From: Thomasclavelia spiroformis
GTDB lineage: Bacteria; Bacillota_I; Bacilli_A; Erysipelotrichales; Coprobacillaceae
DNA: 45,208 nucleotides
Assembly: GCA_016901755.1 (NCBI GenBank)
Contig: JACJKV010000022.1
Location: forward strand, 1 to 45,208
Direction: 5' to 3'
Part shown: positions 8,851 to 17,916 of the stretch, in pieces
How positions within the stretch are numbered: position 1 is the stretch's first letter
How the letters are laid out: the number at the start of each line of letters is the position of its first letter
Position numbers and translations under genes: made by a program
Notes under the pieces: generated by a model
The model's database searches: none
The model's input: the letters and a program-made list of their open reading frames with translations, nothing else
What the model was told of the DNA's origin: nothing

Positions 8851-10431
8851 TTATCTGGTATTGGCTACTTCAATATCAATCTTTCTGTTTTTCAGTTTTT
8901 GCTTAGCACATTTTGTTATAACACGTTTAACAACCTTATCATTAATATTAACAAAAGTAAATTTTCTTTTAATATCAATACCTTGAATATCATCTTTACG
9001 GATATTCGCCTTACCAGTGATAAAGTCAATGATATGTCCTTTTTTGATCTTATCAATAGTTCCAATTGTTAAAAACAGTCTTGTGAATCCTTCTCCAGCT
9101 TTTTTCTTTCTTTTAGCTGTGTCAAGTTTTTCTTTAGTATAATCATAGCCAATATGATGATTCATAGATAACTCAAATAACGCAGCAGTAACGTCTTTTA
9201 ACATCGAAGGTTCAATCTGATAAGCCAGATCTTTATACTTTTTATGTTTTCCCTGACTGATCATCTCTTCTAGCTGAAATAACATCTCTTCCAGCTGATG
9301 CTGTTTGATCTGCGTTAATGTTGGCACCTCGATTTTTTCAATTTTAGAATGAGTCTGTTCCGCAATATGCTTTAAAAATCTTTCTTCACGTCCACAAACG
9401 ATCGTATAAGCTATACCTTCTCGATTGGCACGTCCTGTTCTTCCTATACGATGAACATAAAGATCGCTTTCCTGTGGCAATTCATAGTTAATAACATGTG
9501 TGACATTATCAGCGTCTATTCCTCTTGCTGCAACATCTGTAGCAATCAGGAATTTAATCGTTCCTTCTTTAAACTTTTTTAATGTTCGACTACGATAATC
9601 CTGACTCAAATCGCCATGCATTGCTTCTACATTGTAGTTTGCTTTTTGCATTTGTTCAGTAACTTCATCAACACTTTTTTTCGTACGACAGAAAATAATC
9701 CCTGAATTGATTGTTTCACAGTCAATCAGTCGACACAACGCTTCAAAACGGTCATGAGCTTTAACTTCAACATAATACTGTTGAACCGTTGCTGCAGTTT
9801 TGGTCTTTTGTCTAATGTAAATATGTTTAAAATCATCATGCATATATTTTTTGGCAATCTGTTTAATTTCTTCTGGCATTGTTGCCGAAAACAGCATCGT
9901 CATATGATGAGACTGTGTAGCTTCCAGAATCGTCTGAATATCTTCAATAAAGCCCATATTCAGCATCTCATCAGCTTCATCCAACACAACATAATCGACC
10001 TGTGAAAAATCCAGTACTTTTCTTCGCATCAGATCCATCACTCTGCCCGGTGTCCCCACGACGATATCAACACCTTTTTTTATCGTTCTGATCTGTTTTT
10101 CAATACCGCTTCCGCCATAAACACAGACAAATCTCAAATCTGTATATTGACCAATCTTTTTTAGCTGTTCATAGATCTGCATCGATAATTCACGTGTTGG
10201 TGATAATATATATGCCTGTGGCAAAGCCTTACGTTCCTGTATCTTAGATAAAAGCACAGAAGCAAAAGCTAAAGTTTTCCCTGTTCCAGTTTGAGCCTGA
10301 CCAATCACATCATGTCCTGCCATCATCACTGGAATAGATTGTTCCTGTATGGGTGATGGATTTTCAAATTCCATACGTTGAATTGCTTTTAATACATTTT
10401 CATTTAATCCTAATTGTTCAAATTTATTCAT
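8851..10431 (-). CDS. DEAD-box ATP-dependent RNA helicase, DbpA-like
   Basis: A 526-residue helicase. The Q motif is in FENPSPIQEQSIPV, motif I in AQTGTGKT (46-53), motif II is DEAD (151-154), motif III is SAT (from 182), and motif VI is HRIGRTGR. After the RecA-like core comes a basic linker and then a C-terminal domain (from about residue 445) resembling the DbpA RNA-binding domain (RLFLTIGTIDKIKKGHIIDF ... RKFTFVNI). That domain directs DbpA to 23S rRNA helix 92 during 50S assembly, so a ribosome biogenesis or cold adaptation role is likely. It is monocistronic, with a recognisable promoter and terminator. Confidence 0.92.
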   Translation of the reverse strand: MNKFEQLGLNENVLKAIQRMEFENPSPIQEQSIPVMMAGHDVIGQAQTGTGKTLAFASVLLSKIQERKALPQAYILSPTRELSMQIYEQLKKIGQYTDLRFVCVYGGSGIEKQIRTIKKGVDIVVGTPGRVMDLMRRKVLDFSQVDYVVLDEADEMLNMGFIEDIQTILEATQSHHMTMLFSATMPEEIKQIAKKYMHDDFKHIYIRQKTKTAATVQQYYVEVKAHDRFEALCRLIDCETINSGIIFCRTKKSVDEVTEQMQKANYNVEAMHGDLSQDYRSRTLKKFKEGTIKFLIATDVAARGIDADNVTHVINYELPQESDLYVHRIGRTGRANREGIAYTIVCGREERFLKHIAEQTHSKIEKIEVPTLTQIKQHQLEEMLFQLEEMISQGKHKKYKDLAYQIEPSMLKDVTAALFELSMNHHIGYDYTKEKLDTAKRKKKAGEGFTRLFLTIGTIDKIKKGHIIDFITGKANIRKDDIQGIDIKRKFTFVNINDKVVKRVITKCAKQKLKNRKIDIEVANTR

Positions 10432-10455
10432 AACTAACCCCTTTATCGCGGAGTG

Positions 10456-10484
10456 ATTTTAGCATATTTTTTTTAAGAATGCAA
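10456..10484 (-). promoter_or_regulatory. sigma-A promoter of the DEAD-box helicase gene
   Basis: On the minus strand TTGCAT (10479-10484) and TAAAAT (10456-10461) are 17 bases apart. The -35 overlaps the T-run of the preceding terminator. Confidence 0.6.
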
Positions 10485-10512
10485 AAAAGAAATGCATTTA
10501 ACATACATTTCT
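10482..10512 (-). terminator. intrinsic terminator of the metallophosphoesterase/dehydrogenase operon
   Basis: The stem GAAATG/CATTTC starts within the last codons of the dehydrogenase gene and is followed by six T residues on the minus strand. It is short, hence moderate confidence. Confidence 0.6.
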
Positions 10513-11871
10513 TGGTATACCTTCAAAATATGCTGTAATATTTTGACACACATCATTAAACAGACGGTTTCTGGCTTCAACAGTTGCCCAGGCAACATGT
10601 GGTGTCATTAACAGCAATGAAGCATCTTTAATTTCTAATAACGGATTATGCTTCGATATTGGTTCCTGCTCAAAGACATCCAAGGCAGCTCCGGCCAACT
10701 GGTGATTTTTTAACGTGGCTGCCAGGGCCTGTTCATCAATGATTCCTCCACGACCAACATTGATCAGATATGCAGTAGATTTCATTTTGTTCAGATTTTC
10801 TGCATTAAACAGTCCTTGAGTTTCTGGTGTCAGTGGAGCATGAATAGAGATAATATCACTTTCCTGCAACAGCGTATCCAATTCTACACGCTGGAAATGA
10901 TCGTTATTATTTTTTCCACTGGTAGAATAATAGATGACTTTACAGCCAAAGGCTGCAGCAATATGACCTACTGCCCTGCCAATGGCACCTAGTCCACAGA
11001 TACCCCAGGTTTTACCATAGAGCTCTGGAAATTTTCTGCCTATATGACAGAACATCTCACTTTGACAATACTGCTGTTCAACATAATTATGGTAATAGTG
11101 AAGCTGATTATATAAAGCCAAAAGCAATGCAAATGTATGCTGCGCTACACTATGCGTTGAATACCCAGAAACATTACATACGGTAATATGATGATCATGA
11201 CAATACTGTAAATCAACATTATTGGTTCCCGTTGCACAGATGCATATTAATTCAGCCTGACTTTGCTGCAGAATTTCTTTTGAAAGAACACATTTATTAG
11301 TAAGGATGACTGTAGCATCTTTAATTCTTTCTAATATCTGATCATTACTCGTTGATGGAAAGATGTCAACCTTGCCAAATTGAAATAAAGGTGTCAGATC
11401 AATATCCTGTCCTAACGATGCACTATCGAGAAAAACGATCTTAATGTTTTTTTTTAATCCACTGATAATTTCTTCAAAGCTTTTTCCAGCAAAATATTCT
11501 CCCAGTAAAATAGCTTCATTAAGATCTAGAATTTTACTTTCCTGAGCAATACCTTTCATTTCATTATTTTCAAATTCAAAGCTTAAAAAACGGTTAAGCA
11601 GACAAATCCCCAATGCTTTAGATGTCATTTCTTTGTCATCTTCTAAAGCTCTCATCAGATTATCAAAAAAATGATCATCATTTAATTTACATTGTGCCAG
11701 GCTGTCTTCAACATTCATCCCCTGTGACATGCTGTTTCTAAAAGTATCATGATACAATAACGGCAATACAATATCATAAACATTCATTGGCACATGTCCA
11801 TATCCTTTCGTAAAATTATAAAGGATAGCACAGCCTAAATTTTCATCCTTCATTTTATCTACTAATTTCAT
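10498..11871 (-). CDS. D-2-hydroxyacid dehydrogenase with extra N-terminal domain
   Basis: 457 residues, about 140 more than an ordinary D-isomer 2-hydroxyacid dehydrogenase. Residues from about 142 form the dehydrogenase: CATGTNNVD at the substrate site, a nucleotide loop GLGAIG (293-298), catalytic Arg374 in NVGRGGIID, Glu403 in FEQEP and His425 in MTPHVAWAT. Residues STSG follow the second Rossmann strand where NAD-specific enzymes carry Asp, so NADP use is possible. Residues 1-140 are helical and belong to no dehydrogenase I know. The pattern NLGCAILYNFTKGYG, then LPLLYHDTFR, loosely recalls the middle component of three-component ABC (ABC-3C) systems. The gene starts 5 bases after the metallophosphoesterase stop, so the two form an operon. 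The substrate is unknown. Confidence 0.88.
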   Translation of the reverse strand: MKLVDKMKDENLGCAILYNFTKGYGHVPMNVYDIVLPLLYHDTFRNSMSQGMNVEDSLAQCKLNDDHFFDNLMRALEDDKEMTSKALGICLLNRFLSFEFENNEMKGIAQESKILDLNEAILLGEYFAGKSFEEIISGLKKNIKIVFLDSASLGQDIDLTPLFQFGKVDIFPSTSNDQILERIKDATVILTNKCVLSKEILQQSQAELICICATGTNNVDLQYCHDHHITVCNVSGYSTHSVAQHTFALLLALYNQLHYYHNYVEQQYCQSEMFCHIGRKFPELYGKTWGICGLGAIGRAVGHIAAAFGCKVIYYSTSGKNNNDHFQRVELDTLLQESDIISIHAPLTPETQGLFNAENLNKMKSTAYLINVGRGGIIDEQALAATLKNHQLAGAALDVFEQEPISKHNPLLEIKDASLLLMTPHVAWATVEARNRLFNDVCQNITAYFEGIPRNVC

Positions 11872-11876
11872 CTTTA

Positions 11877-13325
11877 CTAATCCCCCTTGAACAGTGAAAC
11901 TTTCACTCTATGTCTTTCCTGTTTGGTAATATCATCATAGAATATAAAACAGTATTTAAACTGTCGATCTTTCGTATCATATTTTAATAAGTTATAACTT
12001 AAATAACGGCTTTTATTTTCTTTGGTTTCACCACCACAGGAAGAACCACCAGCCATAATATAAGTATCGTCTTTTTTAACAATGCATGGTACATGTTTAT
12101 GACCATGAAAAATGTATCTGATATGATGCTTATTGATCCATTTCAAAACCTCATCAGCATCAACCAGCGCTTTTGTAGAATCCGCTATTTTACCCATAAA
12201 CAGTTTTTCGTTCCATTTTGTTTTTAAAAATTCATCTTTTCTTAACGGTAAGATATGATGATGCATCATGACCACTAAAGTATAATCCTGCAGATTTCTA
12301 ATAGAATGCAGTTCTTCTTCAATCTCCATTAACAGTCGATTTCCTACTTTTCCTCTAGCCAGATTCCCCTGTGATGTAGAATCAATCTTAATAATGATGA
12401 CCTTAACATCAGGAAGCACTTTGATATTTTCTCCCAGCAAATAAGCAACTACCTTGGTTTTCTGTCTTTTAAAAATATTTAATCCATGAACGATCATATC
12501 ATGATTTCCTAAAACAAATGTCACATCACCATGATATTGGCTTTTCAAACGATTCATAAATGAACTTGCGCTATACATATTCTTACGATTAGGTGAATTC
12601 ATTAAATCACCAGTAATCAGAAATTTAAGCTGATTATCCTGCGGTAAGCCATGATACAGCTCATCCAGACTTTCATTTAAAACATAAGAGCCAAGATCAG
12701 TCTGTTTGCTTCCCAAATGAAGATCGCTTAACTGAATAAAGTATGTTTCATCCTGATATTCAGGAACATTATCAAATATAGTATGATCTTCAATTCTTTT
12801 AAACACTTCATCTATTTGCTGTTGATTATTCAAAGGCACAAATATAGACTGATCGTCTTTAAAAACCAGAACTCCTGGCCACTTATCAATCTGATATAGA
12901 GCATTAAAAAAATGAGTATAGGGACCATACAGCGAAAGGTCTTCTTCTACGATATCATCAATAACGAAAGCCCGAATATGATCATTCTGATAATCCTCAA
13001 TATGAATATATTGAGAAAAAGGTTTATCCTTAGATAAAAACAAGACCTGATATTTCTTTTTTTCCTGTTCAACATAATGATCATAATCTTTCTGATACTG
13101 TGTCTTAAAAGCTGTATCATACCTTTCAAAACTTTTGGCTCTTAACAGGATATCATAATTTTCTTTAAAAACATACGAAATAAAAGAAGGTCTGATATGA
13201 TACTGATTAAGCCATTCTCGCAGCTGTTCAACATTTTCATAGTTTTCAAAAACTCGTCGAAAAGACAGGCTTCCACCATTAAAAATCAACTGATAATACA
13301 TATTAACAATATCATATGAATTCAT
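11877..13325 (-). CDS. calcineurin-like metallophosphoesterase with unknown N-terminal domain
   Basis: From the ATG at 13325 the product has 482 residues. The C-terminal 280 or so form a metallophosphoesterase: SDLHLGS, TGDLMN, VLGNHDM, MMHHH and FHGHKH supply the dimetal ligands in the canonical order. The first about 195 residues are acidic and aromatic and match nothing I recognise; they may be a substrate or partner domain. An ATG six bases upstream (13331) is in frame, but AGGTG is then only one base away; the 13325 ATG has proper spacing. Operon partner: the downstream fused dehydrogenase. The substrate (nucleic acid, nucleotide or phosphoester) cannot be told from the sequence. Confidence 0.85.
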   Translation of the reverse strand: MNSYDIVNMYYQLIFNGGSLSFRRVFENYENVEQLREWLNQYHIRPSFISYVFKENYDILLRAKSFERYDTAFKTQYQKDYDHYVEQEKKKYQVLFLSKDKPFSQYIHIEDYQNDHIRAFVIDDIVEEDLSLYGPYTHFFNALYQIDKWPGVLVFKDDQSIFVPLNNQQQIDEVFKRIEDHTIFDNVPEYQDETYFIQLSDLHLGSKQTDLGSYVLNESLDELYHGLPQDNQLKFLITGDLMNSPNRKNMYSASSFMNRLKSQYHGDVTFVLGNHDMIVHGLNIFKRQKTKVVAYLLGENIKVLPDVKVIIIKIDSTSQGNLARGKVGNRLLMEIEEELHSIRNLQDYTLVVMMHHHILPLRKDEFLKTKWNEKLFMGKIADSTKALVDADEVLKWINKHHIRYIFHGHKHVPCIVKKDDTYIMAGGSSCGGETKENKSRYLSYNLLKYDTKDRQFKYCFIFYDDITKQERHRVKVSLFKGD

Positions 13326-13354
13326 GATCATTCACCTCACTGCCTATTATACAC

Positions 13355-13381
13355 TAAAAAAAGCCTACATAATAGGCTTTT
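13355..13381 (-). terminator. intrinsic terminator of the ntdP-tsa-rex-asnS operon
   Basis: The stem AAAGCCTA/TAGGCTTT with a five-base loop starts at the asnS stop codon and runs into seven T residues on the minus strand. Confidence 0.88.
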
Positions 13382-14762
13382 AGAATTTTAAATTTCTAGG
13401 AGTTCGTGGATATGGTTCAACGTCTCTGATGTTTTGCATTCCTGTCAGATACATCAGGAAACGGTCAAAACCTAATCCAAATCCAGCATGTTTACATCCT
13501 CCAAAACGACGCAGATCCATATACCATTGTAATCCTTCTTTCGACATTCCTTTTTCATCCATTATTTTTTCCAGAACATCATATCTTTCTTCACGTTGTG
13601 ATCCACCAACTAACTCACCGATACCAGGAACCAGTAAATCACATGCCGCAACTGTTTTACCATCATCGTTTAGTCGCATATAGAAAGCCTTGATTTCTTT
13701 TGGATAATCCGTCAGGAAAACAGGACCCTTAACGATATTTTCACAAATATATCTTTCATGTTCAGAATTAAGATCCATTCCCCATTCAACTTTATTTTCA
13801 AATTTTACATCAGCTTTTAATAAATGATCAATGGCTTCGGTATATGTCATACGTTTAAACACACTGTTTTTCACTTTTTTGATACGGTTGATACAGTCTT
13901 TGTCGATCATACTTTCAAAAAATTTCATTTCTTCAGGGGCATTATCCAAAACATAATCTATACAGTATTTGACCATATCTTCAATAAGATCCATATCATC
14001 ATCCAGATCAGCAAAAGCAATTTCAGGTTCAATCATCCAAAATTCACTGGCATGTCTAGAAGTATTAGAATTTTCAGCTCTGAAAGCTGGTCCAAAAGTA
14101 TAAACATCACGATAAGCCAAGGCAAAAGCTTCTACATGTAACTGTCCTGTAACCGTTAAAAAAGCTTCTTTACCAAAAAAGTCTTTTTCAAACTCTGTAT
14201 TATCAATAGTTGTTGCTCTAAACATTTCTCCTGCACCTTCACCATCATTTGAAGTAATAATTGGAGTATGAACATAAACAAATCCCTGACTTTGGAAGAA
14301 TTCATGAATAGCCATCGATAATACTGATCTTAAACGGAAGATTGCATAAAAGGTGTTGGCTCTAGGACGTAAATGAGGAATTTCTCGCATAAATTCAAAA
14401 GAATGTCTTTTCTTCTGTAATGGATAATCCTCAGCACATTCACCTTCAACAATGATTTCTGTAGCTTCTACTTCAAAAGGCTGCTTACCTTGAGGTGTCA
14501 TTTTTAACTTACCAGTCACTTTAATAGCACTTCCAGTCGAAATATGAGCTGCTTCATGATAATTGTTTAACGTTTCTTCCAGATAGACAATCTGCAGGTT
14601 TTTAAAATAAGTTCCATCATTCAAAGCCATGAAACCAACTTTACCACTATTTCTATTGGTACGGATCCACCCCTGTAATTCAACATATTCGATTCCATCC
14701 AATTGTGTTCTGTCATTTATATATAATTCAAATAATTCTCTTACTGTAATAAATTCAAACAT
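13380..14762 (-). CDS. asnS: asparaginyl-tRNA synthetase
   Basis: A 460-residue class IIb aminoacyl-tRNA synthetase. The N-terminal OB-fold anticodon-binding domain includes [17 protein letters not shown]. Motif 2 is [21 protein letters not shown]-like, with the Asn-type context. Motif 3 is [15 protein letters not shown]. These features separate it from aspartyl- and lysyl-tRNA synthetases. It attaches Asn to tRNA-Asn in the cytosol. It lies 11 bases downstream of rex and is the last gene of the operon; the terminator stem begins at its stop codon. Confidence 0.96.
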   Translation of the reverse strand: MFEFITVRELFELYINDRTQLDGIEYVELQGWIRTNRNSGKVGFMALNDGTYFKNLQIVYLEETLNNYHEAAHISTGSAIKVTGKLKMTPQGKQPFEVEATEIIVEGECAEDYPLQKKRHSFEFMREIPHLRPRANTFYAIFRLRSVLSMAIHEFFQSQGFVYVHTPIITSNDGEGAGEMFRATTIDNTEFEKDFFGKEAFLTVTGQLHVEAFALAYRDVYTFGPAFRAENSNTSRHASEFWMIEPEIAFADLDDDMDLIEDMVKYCIDYVLDNAPEEMKFFESMIDKDCINRIKKVKNSVFKRMTYTEAIDHLLKADVKFENKVEWGMDLNSEHERYICENIVKGPVFLTDYPKEIKAFYMRLNDDGKTVAACDLLVPGIGELVGGSQREERYDVLEKIMDEKGMSKEGLQWYMDLRRFGGCKHAGFGLGFDRFLMYLTGMQNIRDVEPYPRTPRNLKF

Positions 14763-14773
14763 GTTTATTCTCC

Positions 14774-15406
14774 CTATTCTATATCATTTGATTTCATTTT
14801 TATAACAAGTTCCTGTATTGCCACAACGACATCCACCGTTTGTACTTCAACACCTTCAGGTACCATAAAATGACTATGTGTAAAATCTACAATTCCTTTA
14901 ACTCCCAGCTTCATTAAACGATCAACTGTTTCCTGGACATTTTCTGAAATGGCCAGGATGGCAATTTTACATCCTTCAGGGAAAGAGGCTTCCAGATCAT
15001 CAATATGATGAATTTTAATCCCAAATCTTTCCCCTTCTTTATTTTTGTCCATATCGTAGCCACCAACAATTTTTCCTACAGTATACTGCCAGCGATTATA
15101 TTTTAATATGGCACTGCCTAAATTACCTACCCCTATTAAAATAATAGGTTCATCTAATCCCAGACCTAATACTTCACTAAGGCCATCAATCAGATGCTTA
15201 ACATCATAACCACGTCCACGTCGACCAAAATTATCGGTTTTTGACAAATAAGTAAAATCCCTTCTAATAGTTGTATCCTGAATTCCTGTGATTTCAAACA
15301 GTTCACTTGATAAGCATGTTTCCTTCCCTTCATGCTGCATTTTTCTCAACGCTTTTAAATAAACGGGAAAGCGCGACATTGTTGCTTTTGAAATTTTCTT
15401 TTCCAT
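14774..15406 (-). CDS. rex: redox-sensing transcriptional repressor Rex
   Basis: A 210-residue Rex. It has an N-terminal winged helix (about 10-75, with GRRGRGYDV) and a C-terminal Rossmann domain with GVGNLGSAI (NADH-sensing loop at 92-97). Rex represses fermentation and respiration genes and is released by a high NADH/NAD ratio. The recognition helix reads [13 protein letters not shown] rather than the AQVRKDLSYFG pattern I know from Bacillus-type Rex, so its operator may differ. It is co-transcribed with tsaD upstream (gap 1 base) and asnS downstream. The start has AGGTGA with six-base spacing. I found no convincing classical Rex operator in the window. Confidence 0.92.
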   Translation of the reverse strand: MEKKISKATMSRFPVYLKALRKMQHEGKETCLSSELFEITGIQDTTIRRDFTYLSKTDNFGRRGRGYDVKHLIDGLSEVLGLGLDEPIILIGVGNLGSAILKYNRWQYTVGKIVGGYDMDKNKEGERFGIKIHHIDDLEASFPEGCKIAILAISENVQETVDRLMKLGVKGIVDFTHSHFMVPEGVEVQTVDVVVAIQELVIKMKSNDIE

Positions 15407-15407
15407 C

Positions 15408-16430
15408 TCACTTCACCTCTATTGATTCTAATTCTAAATCAAGAGAAGGCTTTATGCCAAGAGATAAATTACTAAACTGATGATGATCGTACATTACTTT
15501 TCCTGCCAAAGCAATCATCATCGCATTATCAGTACAGCATTTCATTGGTGGCATCGTTAATTTCACATCATTTAACTGATCAATAGCTTCTGTCATTTTG
15601 CTGCGTAATCCTTTATTTGCGGAAACACCACCTGCGACCATGACCTGATGCACACCATAAGCCTTTACCGCTTTTACAGTCTTCTCTACTAAAGTATCAA
15701 CGACTACTTTCTGGAAAGAAGCCGCCAGATTCTCAGGATCAATCTGTTCATTTCTTTGCTGAGCATTATGAACAAGATTAATAACAGCTGATTTTAAACC
15801 ACTAAAACTGAAATTATAACTATTATCATCCAATGGCTTTGGTAAACGATAAACCGGCTGTCCAGCTGCTGCCATTTTGTCAATGACTGGACCCCCTGGA
15901 TAAGGCAAATGCAAAACACGACCTACTTTATCATACGCTTCGCCAACAGCATCATCGAGAGTTTCTCCAATGACCTCAAAAGAAAATGGTTTTTTCATTA
16001 AAACCAGTTCGCTGTGTCCACCAGAGACAACCAGACATAAAGCTGGATAAATAATATCATTTTCATATAAATTGGCATAAATATGACCAGCTATATGATG
16101 AACCCCAATCAAAGGTTTATGATACATTAGTGATAAAGTTTTAGCTACCTGCAGCCCTATATGCAATGAACCAACAAGACCTGGGCCTTTTGTAACACAT
16201 ATAGCATCAATATCCTTCATTTCTACATTAGCTTTAGAAAGCGTTTCTTTCAAAACGATCGAAACACATTCAACATGTTTTCTGCTGGCAATTTCTGGAA
16301 CAACGCCTCCATACAAAGCATGGATATCAATCTGACTGGCAACAACACTGCTTAAAAATTCACGTTGATCTTTCAAAACTGCCATAGCCATTTCATCACA
16401 GCTTGATTCAATTGCTAGTAATAATGACAT
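15408..16430 (-). CDS. tsaD: tRNA N6-adenosine threonylcarbamoyltransferase
   Basis: A 340-residue Kae1/TsaD protein of the ASKHA fold. It begins LLAIESSCDEMAMAVL; the metal ligands are in HHIAGH (His112 and His116), with a later Asp in CTDNAMMIALAG. With TsaB and TsaE it transfers the threonylcarbamoyl group to A37 of ANN-decoding tRNAs. All three subunit genes are in this operon (tsaE, tsaB, rimI, tsaD); the TsaC/Sua5 enzyme that makes threonylcarbamoyl-AMP is not in the window. The gene follows rimI with a 1-base gap. Confidence 0.96.
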   Translation of the reverse strand: MSLLLAIESSCDEMAMAVLKDQREFLSSVVASQIDIHALYGGVVPEIASRKHVECVSIVLKETLSKANVEMKDIDAICVTKGPGLVGSLHIGLQVAKTLSLMYHKPLIGVHHIAGHIYANLYENDIIYPALCLVVSGGHSELVLMKKPFSFEVIGETLDDAVGEAYDKVGRVLHLPYPGGPVIDKMAAAGQPVYRLPKPLDDNSYNFSFSGLKSAVINLVHNAQQRNEQIDPENLAASFQKVVVDTLVEKTVKAVKAYGVHQVMVAGGVSANKGLRSKMTEAIDQLNDVKLTMPPMKCCTDNAMMIALAGKVMYDHHQFSNLSLGIKPSLDLELESIEVK

Positions 16431-16431
16431 C

Positions 16432-16872
16432 TTATCCCTCCAATTCCTTCATCATCAGATATGCATCTTCATGATTAGCATAATAATCTTTTCTGACTGT
16501 TATTTTTTTAAATCCTGATTTTTCATACAAACCAATCGCCTGATGGTTTGATACTCTAACTTCCAAATTAATGTTTTGAAAATGTTCATTTTTACACTGA
16601 TTCAATACATGGTTCATTAGCTTACTGGCATAACCTTGCCTTTGAAAATCTTTGGCAATTCCCAAAGTTGTAATCTGACATTGCTTATCAATCAGCCAGG
16701 TACCGATATATCCTATGATCTGCTCTTTTTCAACTAATACATAGTAATGAGCAAAAGGATTTGCCAAAAGTTCATATTCCAGATCCTGTTTTGACCATGG
16801 TGAATCAAAAAGTTCTTTTTCTAATTGTACGACTCGATCGATATCCTGTACCTGCATCATTTTTATTGACAT
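16432..16872 (-). CDS. rimI: ribosomal protein alanine N-acetyltransferase RimI (GNAT)
   Basis: A 146-residue GNAT acetyltransferase. The acetyl-CoA-binding motif A is visible as QITTLGIAKDFQRQGYASKL, the Q/RxxGxA pattern, and the C-terminal strand region as GLYEKSGFKKITVRKDYY. RimI acetylates the N-terminal alanine of ribosomal protein S18. Its position between tsaB and tsaD is the common Bacillota arrangement and supports the name over a generic GNAT. It overlaps the end of tsaB by 10 bases, suggesting translational coupling. Confidence 0.88.
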   Translation of the reverse strand: MSIKMMQVQDIDRVVQLEKELFDSPWSKQDLEYELLANPFAHYYVLVEKEQIIGYIGTWLIDKQCQITTLGIAKDFQRQGYASKLMNHVLNQCKNEHFQNINLEVRVSNHQAIGLYEKSGFKKITVRKDYYANHEDAYLMMKELEG

Positions 16873-17468
16873 AACTTTTTAGCCTCAACATCCTTGATAT
16901 ACTCAGGTACCAGATTATCAGTATCTTCGATATAATCTTCCAGTCGTGACAGTTCATAAATCTGTTTAGCCAGATCAGGTGTATTTTCATTTTGACCAAT
17001 AAGACTTAGATCCCCTGTCAGGCTAAAACCTTGATATTTTTTAATATATTCATCTAACTGATCTGCAGCAATCATATGATCTGCTTCAACAGTCTGTCCA
17101 TGATCATAAACCCCGATAAACAGTTTATGACTTCTGGCATCCAAAATAGCAATGGCCTGCTCCATACCAGCCAATGCCTTTAAAGATGAAACAGTTTTAA
17201 TTTTAATTGAAGATGTTGCTGCAATCGTTTTAGCAATCGTCAAAGCTACTCTGACTCCCGTATAAGACCCCGGTCCAATCGTAATCACCATTTCATCAAA
17301 ATCCAAGATCTGCAGCTGATGTTTTTCTAACAGCTCCTGCAAACATACAATAGCATATTCTGACTGCTTACGATTACCTTCCTGCTGAATCTTATCTATG
17401 CATTTTCCGTCTTCAAATAATGCCACAACTAAATATTTATTGGCTGTATCCATCACAATCGTTTTCAT
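16863..17468 (-). CDS. tsaB: tRNA threonylcarbamoyladenosine biosynthesis protein TsaB
   Basis: A 201-residue TsaB, slightly shorter than the usual 220-240 but with the characteristic N-terminal ASKHA half: MDTANKYLVVALFEDG, TIGPGSYTGVRVALTIAKT and the SSLKALAG stretch. TsaB dimerises with TsaD as a non-catalytic platform for t6A formation. It lies 1 base after tsaE and overlaps rimI by 10 bases. Confidence 0.93.
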   Translation of the reverse strand: MKTIVMDTANKYLVVALFEDGKCIDKIQQEGNRKQSEYAIVCLQELLEKHQLQILDFDEMVITIGPGSYTGVRVALTIAKTIAATSSIKIKTVSSLKALAGMEQAIAILDARSHKLFIGVYDHGQTVEADHMIAADQLDEYIKKYQGFSLTGDLSLIGQNENTPDLAKQIYELSRLEDYIEDTDNLVPEYIKDVEAKKLCQ

Positions 17469-17469
17469 A

Positions 17470-17916
17470 TTATAGTTCTCCTAACAAATCTTCATACCTT
17501 TGACCAATTGCTGTCAATTCAAACTTTCTGACCTGATCATCAACTCTTTGAATCGTAATTTCCAGTCGATCATGAGGTAAGATCGTTTCGATAAATTCAG
17601 GCCATTCAACTACACAAATATCATCACTGTCAAAAATTTCTTCAAAGCCCAGATTTTCATCCTGACCTTCTAAACGATAGGCATCAAAATGCGACAGGTT
17701 ATATTTCCCCCGATATTGCTTAAGTATCGTAAACGTTGGTGAATTAATAATACGATTAATTTCTAAAGCCTGACCAATCCCTTTGGTAAAAGTCGTTTTT
17801 CCAGCCCCCAGATCACCGTTTAAAGTAATCATCATACCTGGCTGTAATAGCTGTCCTATTTTTTTTCCTAATTCTATTGTTTCTTCAACATTGCTGACAT
17901 TAATAGTTTTATTCAT
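17470..17916 (-). CDS. tsaE: tRNA threonylcarbamoyladenosine biosynthesis ATPase TsaE
   Basis: A 148-residue P-loop ATPase with Walker A GDLGAGKT (34-41), then SPTFTILKQY and HFDAYRL, which carry the family's conserved switch and Asp residues, and a late VVEWPE. TsaE cycles ATP to reset the TsaBD complex during t6A synthesis. It overlaps the end of the DUF402/ntdP gene by 8 bases and is followed by tsaB after 1 base. Confidence 0.95.
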   Translation of the reverse strand: MNKTINVSNVEETIELGKKIGQLLQPGMMITLNGDLGAGKTTFTKGIGQALEINRIINSPTFTILKQYRGKYNLSHFDAYRLEGQDENLGFEEIFDSDDICVVEWPEFIETILPHDRLEITIQRVDDQVRKFELTAIGQRYEDLLGEL

